Of a stretch of 64,000 nt of DNA, positions 11,430 to 22,330 are shown one piece after another. Position 1 is the first letter of the stretch. Every line of letters begins with the position of its first letter. The notes under the pieces were generated by a model. It did no database searches. It had not been told where the DNA came from and saw only the letters and a program-made list of their open reading frames with translations. Position numbers and translations under genes: made by a program. Origin of the DNA: Lumnitzera littorea (taxonomy: Eukaryota > Streptophyta > Magnoliopsida > Myrtales > Combretaceae); assembly GCA_024138015.1 (NCBI GenBank), contig JAMXBB010000003.1, positions 33,102,537 through 33,166,536 of the forward strand, read 5' to 3'.

Positions 11430-12486
11430 ATGATAAACCCAAGTATGGATGTTAGTGCTGGTGATGACAGTGGAGTTATCCACCATGGATGACAATCTCA
11501 GGGAACTCCTAGAAACGCTGATGAAAGACTTGATGAGATAGTTAATCTCTTAGTAGATTTGACCTAAGCTGTTCATATGCTGTCTTGCTGACCTATTGAG
11601 GTCGCACATAACACTTCATAAGTTCGAGGTGGAGGAGTTGGCAGGCAAGCAAGGCAAAGGATAAACCTGAGAGAGCTTGATGAGGATGAAGAAGAGTATT
11701 TCGAAGAGGAGATTGTATGAGTCCCCAGAGCATCTGACTATGTGAAGATTCAAATTCTGAGTTTCAATGGATTTAGGAATACTGACGAGTATCTAGAATG
11801 GGAAGAGAAGGTAGAGCATGTGTTTGATTACTATTAATATGAGGATTATGAGAAAGTGAGGACTGCTGCTGTTGAATTCTTCAAATATGCTACCATGTGG
11901 TGGAAGAATTTTCAAGCCATAAGAAGAAGAGAAGGGTACCGGGAGATCAACACTTGGCCTGAGATGAAGAGAGTGTTTAGAAACAAATTTGTGTCGGAAA
12001 CATATCTCCAAGATACTTTCACTCGGCTTTAGGAGCTAAGGCAAGGAGGCTAAACTGTTGATGAGTATGTTCAAGACTTTTAAATGCTTATGATATGTTG
12101 CGAAGTGGAGGAACCACTAGCTTGAATAGTCTCTAGATTTGTTATTGGATTGAGAGGAGATATTTGAGATGTTATGGAGCTCTAACGATTCGACATGATG
12201 GATGAGGTTGTTAGGATTACTCGGTGAGTAGAGAGGCAAAGAAGGAGCTAAGTACCGATGAGGATGCCGACTAGTCAACTCGTACAGGTAAGTCACTGAG
12301 CTCAATCGAGTATAGAGCTAAGTAGAAAGATTGATATTAGAGTCGAATAGAAAGGTTGACCTAAAGATGTAGTGCTAACTCGAACATATGGGAAGGGGCA
12401 AGGGTTTAGCAAGAAGACCAGCTAGATCAAGTGCTTTAAGTGTTAGGGGTTTGGACATATGGCTGCTCAGTACTTAAACTGAAGGA
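11430..12486 (+). pseudogene. gag: gag of the gypsy element
   Basis: The frame starts at ATG 11430 and continues through several stops. Residues around 11740-12060 read like a Retrotrans_gag domain (FNGFRN...YLEWEEKVEHVFDYY, then AVEFFKYATMWWKNF and TWPEMKRVFRNKF). A zinc knuckle near 12424-12470 reads CFKC-stop-GFGHMAAQY, a CCHC box in which the residue after the second Cys is a stop and the last Cys is Tyr. The product would have been the nucleocapsid protein that packages element RNA. At least six in-frame stops make it nonfunctional. It continues in the same frame into the protease. Confidence 0.85.
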
Positions 12487-12488
12487 CG

Positions 12489-14645
12489 ATGGTCATTAAG
12501 GGAGGCATCTCGAAGTTAGAAGTAAAGAGTACAGATGAGGAGGTTCTTGCCAAGAAAGAAAATTCTGAGAAAGAACTGATTAAAGAGGACATGTTTTTTG
12601 AGGACTTAGACTGGTTACTTATGGTTGTTCGGTACACTATGAGTGTGGAACCCTTACGAGAGGAGGAGTAGAGAGAGACTTTGTTTCATACCACTTACAA
12701 GGTGAATAATCAGATGTATGCTATCATTGTGGATAGTGGAAGTTGCACTAATGTGGCATCAGCTGATCTTGTTTCAAAACTGAAGCTGCCGACTGTTGCA
12801 CATCCTAGGCTAGACAAGTTGCACTAGTTGAGTAAGAAAGGAGCATTAAATGTCATTCGGCAAATACTACTTCCAATCATTATTGGGAATTACTCTGACT
12901 AGATTCTTTGCGATGTATTGCCTATGTGTGCTGCCCATGTGTTGTTGGGTAAGTTGTGGTTGTTTGACTAGAGATTTATACATGACGGCTACAGAAACAT
13001 GTATATGTTTGAGAAGGATGATTGGAAGCTCACGATGAATCCGATGCCACTAAGAGAAGTTCATAAGTTACAGATAAAACTCGCTCGCGGATCAAAGAAA
13101 GCTCTGGTGATGAGTAGATCTGAGCTCCGAGAGGCCATCAATGCTGACAAACCGATCCTATTATTGGTTAGGCAACTATTGGAAATGAAGGAGCGGGATG
13201 AGCTTCCCTAGGAAATCAAGGAGCTGCTAGATGAATATGTCGACCTGTTCCCAGAATAGTTACCTAAGGGGTTGCCCCTAACTCGAGGTATAAAATACTA
13301 CATTGACTTAGTACTCAGTGTTGCACTATCAAATAAGCTAGCTTATCGGATGAATCTCGAGCAAGCTTTTGAACTCCAGCGATAAGTTAATGAAATGCTG
13401 GAGAGAGGATATGTAAGAAAGAGTCTCAGCTCTTGTGTTGGGCTTGCACTTCTAGTGCCGAAGAAGGAAGGAACTTGGCGGATGTGTGTAGATAGCTAAG
13501 CCGTGAACAAAATTACGATCAAATACAAGTATCCGATCCTGAGGCTAGAAGACATATTAGATGAACTAAGTGGAGCCAAAATCTTCAGCAAGATTGATCT
13601 TAAATTTGGCTACCATCAAATCCACATGAGGCCAGGTGACGAATGGAAGACTGTGTTCAAAACTCAACATGGGCTTTATGAGTAGATGGTCAAGCCCTTT
13701 GGCTTGTTGAATGCCCTAAGTACTTTCATAAGATTAATGAACCATATGCTAAGACATCTTATTGGGAAGTATGTCGTAGTGTACTTTGACGACATCTTAG
13801 TTTATAGTATCGACATGCCGAATCACTGTGAACACCTCAGAGTAGTCTTAGATATCCTTCGTACAGAGAGACTATTCGGCAATCTAAAGAAATGTTGCTT
13901 TTGTTAGGATGAAGTGGCATTCTTGGGCTATGTAGTTAGTGGAGGAGACTTGCGAGTTGATAATGGGAAGATTTGAGCAATTTTTGATTAGCCGACTCCT
14001 ACTACTTATGCCGACATAAGAAATTCCTACGGACTAGCTTCATTTTATAGAAGATTCATTAGGAATTTTAGTACCCTCGCTACACCACTTACTGAACTAA
14101 CGAAGAAAAATATCAACTTTCGATGGGAAGAAAGGGAGGAGAGGAGTTTTGCTGACATAAAAGAAAGATTGACCTCTGCTTTGATGTTAGTACTACCATA
14201 CTTAAACAAAATTTTTGAGTTGGAATGCAATGTATTAGGCATTGGAATAGGCATTATCCTAATGCAGGAAGGTCGTCCAATTGCCTTCCACAGTGAGAAA
14301 CTTTGAGGACCACAGCTGAACTATTCTGTATATGATAAGGAACTTTTGGCACTGATCCGAGTGATGCAAGTATGGCAACATTATTTACTGTCGAGAGAAT
14401 TTATCATATATACCGACTATGAATTGTTGAGGTACCTTTGAAGCCAGACCAAGTTGTTGAAGTGGCAGGTGAGATGGGTTGAATTCCTTATGAGATTCAA
14501 TTTTATAATTAAATACAAGCAGTGAAAGAGCAACGTAGTTGCATATGCTCTTTCGAGGAGACATGCGCTTTTATTAGAACTACGACCAGGCTGTTTAGGT
14601 TTGCAAGTATCAAAGAATAGTACTTCGAAGATTTATACTTTGGAT
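12489..14645 (+). pseudogene. pol: Protease, reverse transcriptase and RNase H of the gypsy element
   Basis: Same frame as gag. The protease active site is DSGS in the context AIIVDSGSCTNVAS near 12725-12765. RT motifs follow in order: LVPKKEGTWRMCVD, then FSKIDLKFGYHQI, KTVFKTQHGLYE, PFGLLNALSTF and the catalytic YFDDILVYS near 13780, which is intact. RNase H reads ECNVLGIGIG (first catalytic Asp replaced by Asn), YDKELLAL and IYTDYELL. Stops interrupt the frame repeatedly, for example at the Trp codon after GLYE (13683) and before PTPTT (13990). The protein would copy element RNA into DNA in the virus-like particle. The intact YFDD contrasts with the dead RNase H. Confidence 0.9.
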
Positions 14646-14649
14646 CAAT

Positions 14650-15948
14650 AATTTCGCGATGCATGAATGGGAGGATAATGGACGAGTATTATGTGGAGGA
14701 TGGCTACCTATTCCGAGGGGGGAAACTGTACGTGCTGATTGGTTCTCTACGAGAATTATTAATTAGGGAAGCCTACAACGAAGGACTCTTCAGATACTTT
14801 GGGGAGATGAAGACCTATGAATTATTAAATGGCCAATTCTTTTGGTCGAGAATGTAGAGAGATGTGTATCGAGTTGTCGAAAGTTGTGCTATATGCAAAA
14901 AGGCTAAGAGTCGAGCCGAGCAAAGGAAAACAATGCCCCTACCTGTTCTAACAAGGCCATGGACTGAATTGAGCATGGACTTTGTTCTCGAACTACCATG
15001 AACTGCTCGAGGTAAAGATTCTATAATGGTCGTTGTGGATTAGTTTAGTAAGATGGCACACTTCGTGCCTTGCACCAAAACTAACAATGCTTCGGCTATT
15101 GCTTCTCTTTTCTTATAGGAGATTATGCGGATACATGGCGTAGCGAGAAGTGTAGTCTTCAATAGAAACCTGAAGTTCTTAAGCCATTTCTGGAGAACCT
15201 TGTGGCGTCAGCTGGGAAACAAATTACTTTTTAGTACCTTATGTCACCTCTAAACTGACGGCCAAATAGAGTTGGTTAATCGTACTTTGGGGTTACTACT
15301 CTAAGTTACAATAAGCAAGAACCTGGCTGATTGGGACATCTACTTGTTAGTGGTCAAGTTCGCCTATAACCGAACTATACATGATACTACCAAGCAGACT
15401 CCCTTTCAGGTAGTCTATAGATTCAATCCTGAGTTGCCCCTTGACTATGCCCTTGTATTAGTACTGGTGCAAGAGGACCATGATGCTTCAGCCAGAGCAT
15501 AATCTCTTTAGCACATCTATGATAAGGTCACTTAGCACATTGACCAAGCTATTAAAAGAATGCGAGAAATGACTAAGGGTAGGTCAGCCAAACAATTTCA
15601 ATTAGGAGACTTAGTATGGCTGTACCTTAACAAGGAACGGTTCCTAAACAAGAGGAAGAACAAATTATCTGCAAGAGTGAGAACAAATTATTTGCAAGAG
15701 TGGAAGGACATTTCAAAATCCTCTAGAAAATTAGTGACAATGCTTATAGGTTGGAATTGCTTAAGGACTATGGGGTTTTTGATGCCTTCAATATTATCGA
15801 CTTTAGTCCATATCACCTTAATGAAGAACTGGGCGAACACCATTTGGATTTGATCTCTAATCCAAAACAACTTAGAGGGAATGATGGGAATCAAGCTACT
15901 GGACCTTTGACTCACAGCCGAGCCCGAAGACAAGAGGGTTTGGCATGA
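14650..15948 (+). pseudogene. Integrase of the gypsy element
   Basis: After a frameshift near 14650 the frame resumes at 14663. The N-terminal zinc finger reads EAYNEGL...YFGEMKT...CAICKKAKS: both Cys remain, but both His positions are Tyr. The core keeps the first Asp (SMDFVLELP), has Asn at the second (VVFNRNLKF) and keeps the Glu (TDGQIELVNRTL). A second frameshift near 15720 leads to the C-terminal module DYGVFDAFNIIDFSPY, then GPLTHSRARRQEGLA and a stop at 15946. The enzyme would insert element DNA; loss of the zinc ligands and one catalytic acid makes it inactive. Confidence 0.88.
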
Positions 15949-16300
15949 TGAATCCTTCTATTCCAACCAACCCCTGCTAAGGTCGAGTACTTCCTTGTTG
16001 AGTCACCTTTAATGCCTTACTGTATGGCTGCCCATTTTTCTATGGTATGCCGAGTTGATTACTCTTTAACGATATACCGACCAATTATTCAGTATCTTCC
16101 TTGCCAAGAAGTTAAGAGAGAGTCCATATTAACTAAGCCATCCTTGCTCGGACAAGCCCATCTGTCTGTACTTTTTGTCCGCATCTCTTAACAACTTTGC
16201 TAATGCAGCATCGCCACATGTATAGTATCATATGTAGAATCTGTAGCACCAATGATTGTTTTTCTTTTATATTCATTTTTACCCTTTTGTATTGTGTACA

Positions 16301-16730
16301 TTGCTTCTTTAGCAAATGCCCTTTTTGTCTTTTTCCTTTTGGGCAAGTTGGCTTAACTTGTAGGTATAAATACTCTTGTGCTTATAGTTGTAATTCATCA
16401 GATTACCTTCAATACACTTGAGTACTTTCTTCCTTACGTAAACATTGTTTGTTTACTCTCGGTATCACTCTTATTCTTTCCCCTAAGCAAGATTAGATGG
16501 AGAGTAACCTCATTGGACCAATTCGTGTGTCATATCGAATTGTGCCGTGAGTCCTAAAAAGTTCCATTAGTGTGTCATATCCTCTAGAGCTATTTGTAGG
16601 TTTTGCTTACTGTTTTCATCCTTCACTTTCACTCTTTTGTACCTTTCCCCATTAACCCTTTTTAAGCTTTCTACAAGCTTGGACCCATCCAGTGACCGAC
16701 CTTGTCTATTTTTAGTTATGGTTCGCAACA
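16301..16730 (+). repeat. 3' LTR of the gypsy element
   Basis: Matches 10818-11247 over 430 bases and ends GCAACA at 16730. Its left end is probably upstream of 16301, because the sequence before it is not a polypurine tract. A purine run AAGAAGTTAAGAGAGAG at 16106-16122 is a candidate tract, which would give an LTR of about 608 bases. The stretch 15949-16300 has no recognisable coding. Confidence 0.75.
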
Positions 16731-17056
16731 AATATGATAGTAACAAGTCATTGGTATGTTGCGCTTGCATTCTTCAAGCCAAAGGGCATAACCTTATAGC
16801 AATAGATGCCAAAGTCTATAACGAATGAAGTGTATACCTTACCTTCGAGTGCCATTTGGATTTGGTTGTATCTCGATTAGGTATCTATGAAACTCAAGAG
16901 TGCGTGACCTAATGTCGAGTCAACTAGTTGGTTGACGGGGGGAAGAGGAAAATAGTATTTAGGATATGCTCTATTGAGGTTGGTGTAGTTAATGTACATT
17001 CACCATTTCCTATTGGCCTTCTTGATGAAGACTGCACTTGTAAGCTAAGTACAGTA
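16731..17056 (-). pseudogene. Tat-like Ty3/gypsy RT, second part
   Basis: On the minus strand from 17056: SAVFIKKANRKW, then YINYTNLNRAYPKYYFPLPP and NQLVDSTLGHALLSF, then GIYCYKVMPFGLKNASATYQ, with stops. These are the fingers and palm blocks of Tat/Athila-type gypsy reverse transcriptases (VKKANGKWRMCVDYTDLN...FPLPxIDQLVD...PFGLKNAGATYQ). It stops at 16731 against the 3' LTR of the plus-strand gypsy element, before the catalytic block. The first part of the same gene lies at 20797-21360. Removing the solo LTR and one target copy restores the frame at the join, showing that the two halves were one gene. Confidence 0.9.
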
Positions 17057-17061
17057 CTTCT

Positions 17062-20000
17062 TATCACACCTCGACATAGCATGAGATGCACCATCATATA
17101 AGAATACTTGTTGAAAACTTAACTCAACCTGCTCATTCATCAAAAGACAACATTGTTTATATAATAAAGGGGTTTCTACATCAGAGTTTAGCTGAATTTC
17201 TTGTTACAACTTATGTGTACAGTATAATATTTACATCAAAACATGAACTAGCTTTTTCATTTGTCATCTTTACAGTTCATCTTCACAATAATAGGATCCC
17301 TAACTTAGTATAAGCTCCATACAAAAGTCGTTAACTCTAACTTATGCTTTCAGTATATATATCCCCCCTTAGCGTTGGGCCCTTCATGATATAGTTAACT
17401 TGAGGATAAAACATTTTATCCCTTCAACTACTGAAGCTGAGTGAAAGTGGATAACAAACAACATAACATAGACAATATGATAGATAATACTGCATATCAC
17501 AATTGAAACATTTCAATTATAACTCACAAGTTAGACTTCACGAATGCATCCGCCCAATAGGGTATTTACTACTAGCAATGCAGCATGCTATGCTCATGCA
17601 CGTAGCATGCATAGGTATCGATATCCTATGCCCTCCAAACTTCTTTCGGTTAGTTAACATAGCCGGGCATTTGGATACAACGTCTAGGAACCTAGGGTAA
17701 CATAGAGTTGCTAGGGAATAGGGACCCCATTAAATTGGACTACACACTGTAGTCTACCTTTATCAAAAATGGGAAAAAGGAGTTGCTTGGGAGTAGGACC
17801 CCTAACTTTACAAAATTAGACTATATACTGTAGTTCATTAGATCAAAGTGGCAACACTACTAAATTAGACTACACATTATAGCCTACCAAATTTGACTAT
17901 AAAAAAAGTCACAGTGTTCGGGTAATGCAATCTATATGCTTCCAAAAACTAAGTTAATAAAGCTATGCTTTTTCCATGATCATTTAGAAGTCTCATTCTG
18001 AAAGTTTTGACCCGTAGGTCCCTTTTTGTGCTATGCCATGTCATGCCATGATTTGCAATAGCAACTCAAAAATATTAATCAGTACAATCAATCTCCCAGT
18101 TTTATTCAACTTAATGATCTGATTCTAGTTTTTGAACTCTCCCCAGCAGAATTCTAGTATATTACTTAAGGTTCACTTAGGTAAACGCTGAGAAGATTGA
18201 GTTAGCAATCACTCAACTTCTCTAGTTAGCATAATCATTCGTAAGCACAAATTACCACCCAACATAGTAGCATAACAGTTTAATTAAGACATAGTTACTG
18301 TTATTCAAAATCACCACATTAGCATCTATTATAGTAGCATATTAATTCATCCAAAATACACTTATATTTAATCAACATAACTTCAAATAGTATGTAATGT
18401 TATGAGTAGCAATATATCTATTCCAAGCATGAGTTAGATCCACTTACCTAGGCTTACTAATAGTGAAAAATCCTAAACTTCACGACGTGATCCTTCCTTA
18501 CATATCACACCTATGAAAATATAACGCAGTCTTCAAATCAACCATGGGTTTAACTCAAACTGTTATAAGCTTTCATTTCTACGTTTTTAAACTTCATTTA
18601 ATTGTATCTTACTAATTTTTTATCTAATTTTGATAAACTTTATATCATTGTGATTGTTATTTTGAGTACTATTAGGATATTTTAAGAATCAAGACTTATC
18701 AATTTTTGTCTAAATTCCAAAAATACCCTTCGACTATAGGTTATTATAACATTGTAATTAATACAAATAAATCCTAAATCTAAATTAAAAATCCAAAAAT
18801 TCCTCATTTTTTGAGCTGGTTAGCATTCATTATGTAATCCAAAATACTAATCCTTTGCATAGTTAACAAATATTACATTAGTACTAATTATTATATCATA
18901 TATTAAGCTAATATACAGGTTTATATTATTAAAATAAATAATAAATAGTGTACAAGTTTGATTCATTCCAAAAAATATCCTATAGACTCATAAAGATACA
19001 TAATTTAATTATTGACCATGAATTATACAGAAATAGCTATTATATATTTTTATGAAAATAGCGATTTTAACTCAAAATTAGCGAAAATTAAGTAAACAAG
19101 TGAATTTAATCATAAGATAAATTTCAAGTATCCTAATCATCATTATGAACTCTTAGAAATCATAATACATAGGGCTCATACTTTAATTTTGTTAAGAACT
19201 AATTAATTCACTAAAATAATGAAATTACTTGTTTTATCCAAAATAATTACAATAAATAATAAACATAATTATTTCCAAAAATTTTTTTTACTGCAATTAA
19301 ATACATATATTGAGTATGTCACATACACATTTTTAACTTGAAAGGACATTATTTACTATTTTTAAAATTTAATTCAATTTTTGTCCAAATAGAGTTTTTT
19401 CTTAAGGACCTTATATTTCTAATAATTATTTATCATAAAATTACTATATTAATGTACACATAAAATAACTTAAGAAAACTAAGTTTCATAATTAAATAAT
19501 ATCATTTGCTATTTTTAGAAAAATTAAAAAATTTCAATTGGAAATTTAGTTTACCTAAACCTGCTACATTCGACTACCCAACCTTGTTGAAACACCTCCC
19601 TTCGTAGTGCTTTCTTTGAGCCTAAATGGCCATCACAATTGGACACCAACAACTTATTGAACCAGCCTGATCAGATTCTATGCTCTATTTTTTATCTAAT
19701 TTTCTTTTTTTTTTTGTTTAATTTGTTTCGAATTTTTCTTGAGTATTTTCAGACTTGCAAAATGTTGTCTTTGAAGTGTACAAGCCCTATTTATATTTTC
19801 CAAATGGATGAGGATTTATAAAAATTGGACATGTGGCTTACATGTCATTTTCTTATTTTTTCAAAGCATGAGGTGTCATTTTTTTTATTATTTACCTTTT
19901 GACTCATTAATCCAATTTAATCCTTGGCTACTACATCATGGAATGACTCATCTTTTCATTTTTTTAATTAATTTTCCATTATTTTACCTAATTTTGATAA

Positions 20001-20791
20001 TTTATTATTATTATTATATGTATATATTTAATACATATAATGTATATCACATGTAATACATGTATAATTCAACTTCATTTACTAATTTTGAAAGTTAATT
20101 AACTTATCTCTAATATTTCATTATATCTAAAAGCTTCAATTTTACGATTATCGACTATATCGATAAATTAACGTTTCTCTTAAAGTAATATTTTTATATA
20201 ACTTATTTTGAGAAATTAACTTTACTTAAATTATTTTGTTTAACTTTTTTAACTTTACTATGAAGTTTGAAATAAAATAGATATTATAGCTCGGCACCCT
20301 AAATTTAAGAGCTCGGATTCTAGAGTTATTGAACTAATTGGAAAAATCTGGGGTATTACACTTCTCCTACCTTATGAATTTGGCTTGCAACNTTTTAATT
20401 AATTTTCCATTATTTTACCTAATTTTGATAATTTATTATTATTATTATATGTATATATTTAATACATATAATGTATATCACATGTAATACATGTATAATT
20501 CAACTTCATTTACTAATTTTGAAAGTTAATTAACTTATCTCTAATATTTCATTATATCTAAAAGCTTCAATTTTACGATTATCGACTATATCGATAAATT
20601 AACGTTTCTCTTAAAGTAATATTTTTATATAACTTATTTTGAGAAATTAACTTTACTTAAATTATTTTGTTTAACTTTTTTAACTTTACTATGAAGTTTG
20701 AAATAAAATAGATATTATAGCTCGGCACCCTAAATTTAAGAGCTCGGATTCTAGAGTTATTGAACTAATTGGAAAAATCTGGGGTATTACA
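17062..20791. mobile_element. Solo LTR, perfect 5-bp target duplication
   Basis: Ends are TATCACACCTCG (left; canonical TG decayed to TA) and GGGGTATTACA (right), an inverted TG...CA pair. CTTCT occurs at both 17057-17061 and 20792-20796. The insertion splits a Tat-like RT in frame. No primer site, coding or second LTR lies inside, so this is a solo LTR left by recombination. Its apparent 3730 bases include a 431-base assembly duplication, giving a true length near 3.3 kb. Blocks at 17400-17700 and 18120-18230 are shared with the LTR at 54569-58106 in the same order (CTCATGCACGTA, GGTATCGATATCCTA, CTTAGGTRAACRC). Confidence 0.85.
17707..17890. repeat. Tandem repeat inside the solo LTR
   Basis: Three copies of AAATTRGACTAYAYACTGTAG and following bases start near 17732, 17814 and 17862. 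The first two are part of a longer unit of about 80 bases that also includes GTTGCTNGGGARTAGGRACCCC. Confidence 0.7.
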
Positions 20792-20822
20792 CTTCTCCTA
20801 CCTTATGAATTTGGCTTGCAAC
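19962..20822. repeat. Exact 430-bp tandem duplication across a single N
   Basis: Bases 19962-20391 and 20393-20822 read identically, with one N at 20392 between them. An exact long repeat meeting at one ambiguous base is the signature of two contigs joined without merging their overlap. The second copy runs 31 bases past the LTR end into the target duplication and RT sequence, so a biological tandem duplication confined to the LTR is unlikely. Confidence 0.9.
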
Positions 20823-21360
20823 AATTTCTAAACTTTTTGCTCGATTGCTGCTTAGCGCTTGGGGGTAAAATGCCACTTCTTCTACTTGACTAGTCGGATG
20901 GTAGGATTGACATTGAGGTAGTGAATTGCTTTGGGGATGTTGATTATCCTTAACATGTCTTTTGGAGCGGTTATGAATACTTTGTGCTATTCTTGAGGAA
21001 ATCTGTGAACTCAACTTTTTCTTCATTAGATAGCTCTAGCCTGATTTTAGTGGTCATCCTTGGGGTATTTGTGAGTTCAGTTTCTTCAATTTTCTCTGCG
21101 GGTTCTCCTTAGAGTGTTGGGGATTGAGTAGTGGTAGACTCAATGTTCATGATGTTGTCTCTAGTTTAGGCCTTGAGGTAAAGGGATTTGCATAGGTTTT
21201 AGCCTCCTTAGGCCTTGCCGACTTTGGTTGGTGTCATGAACTTAGCCTTTAAGTATCTTTGGTTGATGAGCATGTCAAATTTGGTGATGCTCAATCTCTC
21301 TAATATGGCACTGTATCGTAACCAGAGGTTAACTACGACAAAATCGATGGACCATGTGGC
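20797..21360 (-). pseudogene. Tat-like Ty3/gypsy protease-RT junction, first part
   Basis: On the minus strand from 21360: LWLRYSAILERLSITKFDML, then NQRYLKAKFMTPTKVG, as at the end of a gypsy protease domain (YNAILGRPxLNKL...LKxKFPTxxGVG). Then MTTKIRLELSNEEKVEFTDF with a frame change into PKDMLRI...PKAIHYLNVNP, and KKWHFTPKR...KLLQAKFIR, the start of RT (LNVNPxxxPVKQKKR...KLLxAGFIRE). It is interrupted after KFIR by the solo LTR and continues at 17056. The upstream end at 21360 is a sharp switch to viral sequence. Multiple stops and at least one frameshift mark it as dead. Confidence 0.85.
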
Positions 21361-22330
21361 AAATTATTCACCGTCAAATTTATATATGCAAAATTCTACT
21401 TCATTATTTTCATTTCTAAATACATATGGAGAAATGTTTCTATAAGAGATTTATGATATATTAAATTATAAGACATGAAATGATTCCTAAAAATTCTTTT
21501 CTACCAATTTACTAATATATTGTCTACATTTTAATGGTAACTTATCAATATAAGGATGCCTTTTAAAGAAAATATATACATATGTTTGTTCCTATAAAAC
21601 ATCTTCATCTCCTTTATGTCTAATTTATTGTCTAGGAAATGCTTGTTTAAAAGTTTCCCATTTGTCTAAAGTTTCTTTCATTTCTACTAGAAGGTATTTT
21701 TTCTACTTGATGTCTATATTCACTAATTAACTATGGGTCTATTAAAAAGTCTTCATTCCCCAGAAATTTAATTAGCTTTTGTCTAGCTTCATTAACAAAA
21801 TTACAACCATTCCAGATAGGTTTATGATGGTCTCGAATATGAGGAATTATTTTATACCATTCTTTATATATACTCGGATTGAATCCATTCATTATTGCAT
21901 AACAAAAAAACTTTCCATTTTGTGAAAAATGTGTATTTCCTTATCTAAAGGCAAGCTCATTATTTATGTTTACAAAGTAATTGGATAAGGCTATACAAAC
22001 TTTTAATTTATTTTTATCTGTACTTTAAAGTCTCCATACTACATCAATAAGTACTTTTTAGGCTTCATCTATTTCTACTTTATTGATTTTTTAAATTCTA
22101 AAGATGAGCCTTTTAGATATATGAGAAGTTCGACTCCATTATAATTCATCATGGAAAATATGTTACTACTACAACTACTAGTAAGCCTTGGAATTGACTG
22201 AAGAGTTGTTGGCTCTTGTCTATTTATAGTATCCATTTGTTTACTGTTGTAGGAGAATCTCATTAGGCTTTGGCTCATTAGGCTTTATTGAGGTGGCCTG
22301 TTATTGTAGTTCTCCATTAAAAATGTATCT
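21361..22330 (-). pseudogene. Viral tail downstream of RNase H, possible viroplasmin-like domain
   Basis: Coding-like sequence with stops continues for about 950 bases past RNase H. Around 21925-21780 (read on -) it shows an aromatic-rich strand ending in NGFNP, then an IY-x2-W pattern, a short variable stretch and a terminal helix with EA. This spacing resembles the viroplasmin / RNase H1 N-terminal fold used by caulimovirus transactivator proteins and by some RNases H. Further on, PYVFRNENNEVEF and CIYKFDGE lie just before the break at 21361. The domain identification rests on pattern memory only and needs a profile search. Confidence 0.45.

Larger units (their letters stand above)
10818..16730 (+). 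mobile_element. Ty3/gypsy LTR retrotransposon, decayed
   Basis: Order: 5' LTR (from 10818, left end missing), Met-tRNA primer site at 11251, gag with one zinc knuckle, protease, RT, RNase H, integrase with a C-terminal GPY/F-like module, then the 3' LTR ending at 16730. PR-RT-RH-IN order is diagnostic of Ty3/gypsy. No chromodomain is visible after the GPY/F region. The polyprotein runs in one frame from 11430 to about 14650, then shifts twice. Many stops replace Trp, Gln and Arg. The element abuts minus-strand Tat-like RT sequence at 16731. The 5' LTR is truncated, so no target duplication could be verified. Confidence 0.9.
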
